The translations under genes were made by a program, and so were the position numbers. A model generated the notes under the pieces. It was not told where the DNA came from. It ran no database searches and was given only the letters and a program-made list of their open reading frames with translations. DNA of 15,598 bases from Ahrensia sp. (GTDB lineage: Bacteria > Pseudomonadota > Alphaproteobacteria > Rhizobiales > Rhizobiaceae), in NCBI GenBank assembly GCA_003233475.1, contig QILU01000049.1:1-15598 (forward strand), written 5' to 3'. The number at the start of each line of letters is the position of its first letter. Position 1 is the first letter of the stretch. This document shows positions 14,525-15,598 of the stretch, one piece after another.

Positions 14525-14541
14525 GAAAGGCGTGAATCCCC

Positions 14542-15598
14542 ATGGATAAAACCATCTTCGCCCTTTCCAGTGGGAGCCTGCCCAGCGGAATTGCTATTAT
14601 CCGCCTTTCCGGGCCCAGTGCTTTTTCGGTTCTTAAAAAGCTGACAGGAAAAAATCCTGCGCTGCGATCTGCACACTTAACCGGATTTTTCCACCCTCAA
14701 TCCAAACAACTTTTAGACGAGGGGCTGATATTATCCTTCAAGGGCCCTGAAAGCTTTACCGGGGAAGATGTTGTTGAGTTCCACTGTCACGGTGGCATAG
14801 CCAGTGTGGCGGGCATGTTGGAAGTGCTGGCTCACCAAAAGGGTTGCTGTATTGCAGAACCGGGCGAATTTTCCCGCCGTGCTTTTGAAAATGGTAAAAT
14901 GGATTTAACGGCGCTGGAGGGGTTGTCCGATCTGATCGCAGCCCAAACAGAAGCTCAAAGGCGGCAAGCGCTCTCCCAGTCCGGTGGTAATTTGCGGGAT
15001 TTATATGACGGGTGGCGCGACAAGTTAATTAGGGCTCGCGCTTTGATTGAAGCTGAGCTGGATTTTTCTGATGAAGAGGATGTTCCAGGCAGTGTGAGTA
15101 AACAGGCATGGGAACAGGTTTTGGATTTGAGAGATCAAATTCAACAACACCTGAACGACGGCCATAGGGGAGAATTGATACGCAATGGATTTAGGATTGC
15201 CCTGTTGGGGCCGCCCAATTCCGGGAAGTCCAGCCTGTTGAACGCTTTGGCAAAACGTGATGTCGCCATTGTAACGCCTCAGGCTGGTACCACCCGTGAT
15301 GTGTTGGAGATTTCTTTGGATATAGACGGCCATCTGGTCATTGTGTCTGACACGGCGGGATTGCGTGAATCCTCAGACCCGGTGGAGCAGGAGGGAATAA
15401 AACGTGCCAAAAGGGCGGCTGAACAAGCGGATATGATTTTGTGGCTGCAGCCGATGGACGAGCAGGTAATACCACCAGAGATCGACGATGTTACCGTTAT
15501 TGGAACTAAGGATGATTTAGGAAAAACCGCTGATTTTAACCCTTTGTTAACCATAAACACCAAATCCTCCGATGGGTTGGTGGAACTGCTGAATTATC
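14542..15598 (+). CDS. mnmE: MnmE (TrmE) tRNA-modification GTPase, cut by window end
   Basis: With MnmG it makes the 5-carboxymethylaminomethyl modification of wobble uridine in several tRNAs. About 352 codons are present; the 3' end, including the C-terminal FCxGK motif, is outside the window. The N-terminal folate-binding domain begins MDKTIFALSSGSLPSGIAIIRLSGP, with FTGEDVVEFHCHGG and EPGEFSRRAFENGKMDLTALEG. The GTPase domain shows G1 GPPNSGKS (223-230) with Asn226 for K+ binding, G2 TTRD (250-253), G3 DTAG (270-273) and G4 as TKDD (322-325), a TKxD variant of NKxD. G4 comes earlier than in the E. coli protein, so the G domain is slightly compact. GAAAGG (14525-14530) precedes the ATG by 11 nt. 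Confidence 0.96.
   Translation, partial: MDKTIFALSSGSLPSGIAIIRLSGPSAFSVLKKLTGKNPALRSAHLTGFFHPQSKQLLDEGLILSFKGPESFTGEDVVEFHCHGGIASVAGMLEVLAHQKGCCIAEPGEFSRRAFENGKMDLTALEGLSDLIAAQTEAQRRQALSQSGGNLRDLYDGWRDKLIRARALIEAELDFSDEEDVPGSVSKQAWEQVLDLRDQIQQHLNDGHRGELIRNGFRIALLGPPNSGKSSLLNALAKRDVAIVTPQAGTTRDVLEISLDIDGHLVIVSDTAGLRESSDPVEQEGIKRAKRAAEQADMILWLQPMDEQVIPPEIDDVTVIGTKDDLGKTADFNPLLTINTKSSDGLVELLNY

Noticed and set aside
1..15598. CRISPR array, IS element, prophage or toxin-antitoxin system
   Set aside because: No regularly spaced repeats, transposase, integrase or toxin-like genes; all substantial genes belong to housekeeping families.

Overview
The window reads as the chromosomal replication-origin neighbourhood of an alphaproteobacterium. 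Three things support this: the gene order ppsR - [AT-rich intergenic region with DnaA boxes] - hemE - hemJ - rho - mnmE, the Alphaproteobacteria-typical cluster tim44-like / mltA / smr / XRE regulator, and a DUF1402-type protein next to hslVU. The order within the class cannot be fixed from this sequence. No tRNA, rRNA, insertion sequence or CRISPR array is visible. Nearly all genes are housekeeping; the interest lies in the non-coding stretches.

Left part (1-3059, + strand): hslV and hslU encode the ATP-dependent HslUV protease. A secreted DUF1402-type protein with lysozyme-like motifs follows. Facing it (5860-3079, - strand) is a tightly packed operon, tim44-like > mltA > smr > XRE regulator, with 4-nt start/stop overlaps at its last two junctions. 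A divergent 203-bp region separates it from fxsA and secB (+ strand). secB converges on the next leftward operon across 137 bp that can fold into four consecutive hairpins.

Centre (11048-7415, - strand): ppsR > maf > aroE > coaE > dnaQ is a compact operon running away from the origin. The 447-bp gap 11049-11495 is the predicted oriC. It has three full TTATNCACA DnaA boxes, two inverted TTATCCCCA boxes forming a dyad, further degenerate boxes, and an AT-rich segment beside hemE. There a DnaA box is followed by trinucleotide repeats that fit the DnaA-trio pattern, including (TAA)5.

Right part (11496-15598, + strand): hemE and hemJ (haem synthesis), then rho behind a 221-nt leader, then mnmE, cut by the window end. 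The rho leader holds a short Cys-rich open frame (CCCPC), a C-rich/G-poor stretch and two pairs of mutually exclusive stems, so it looks like a regulated leader. Genes on both sides of the origin mostly point away from it, as expected for co-orientation with replication. The exceptions are hslV-hslU-DUF1402 and fxsA-secB.
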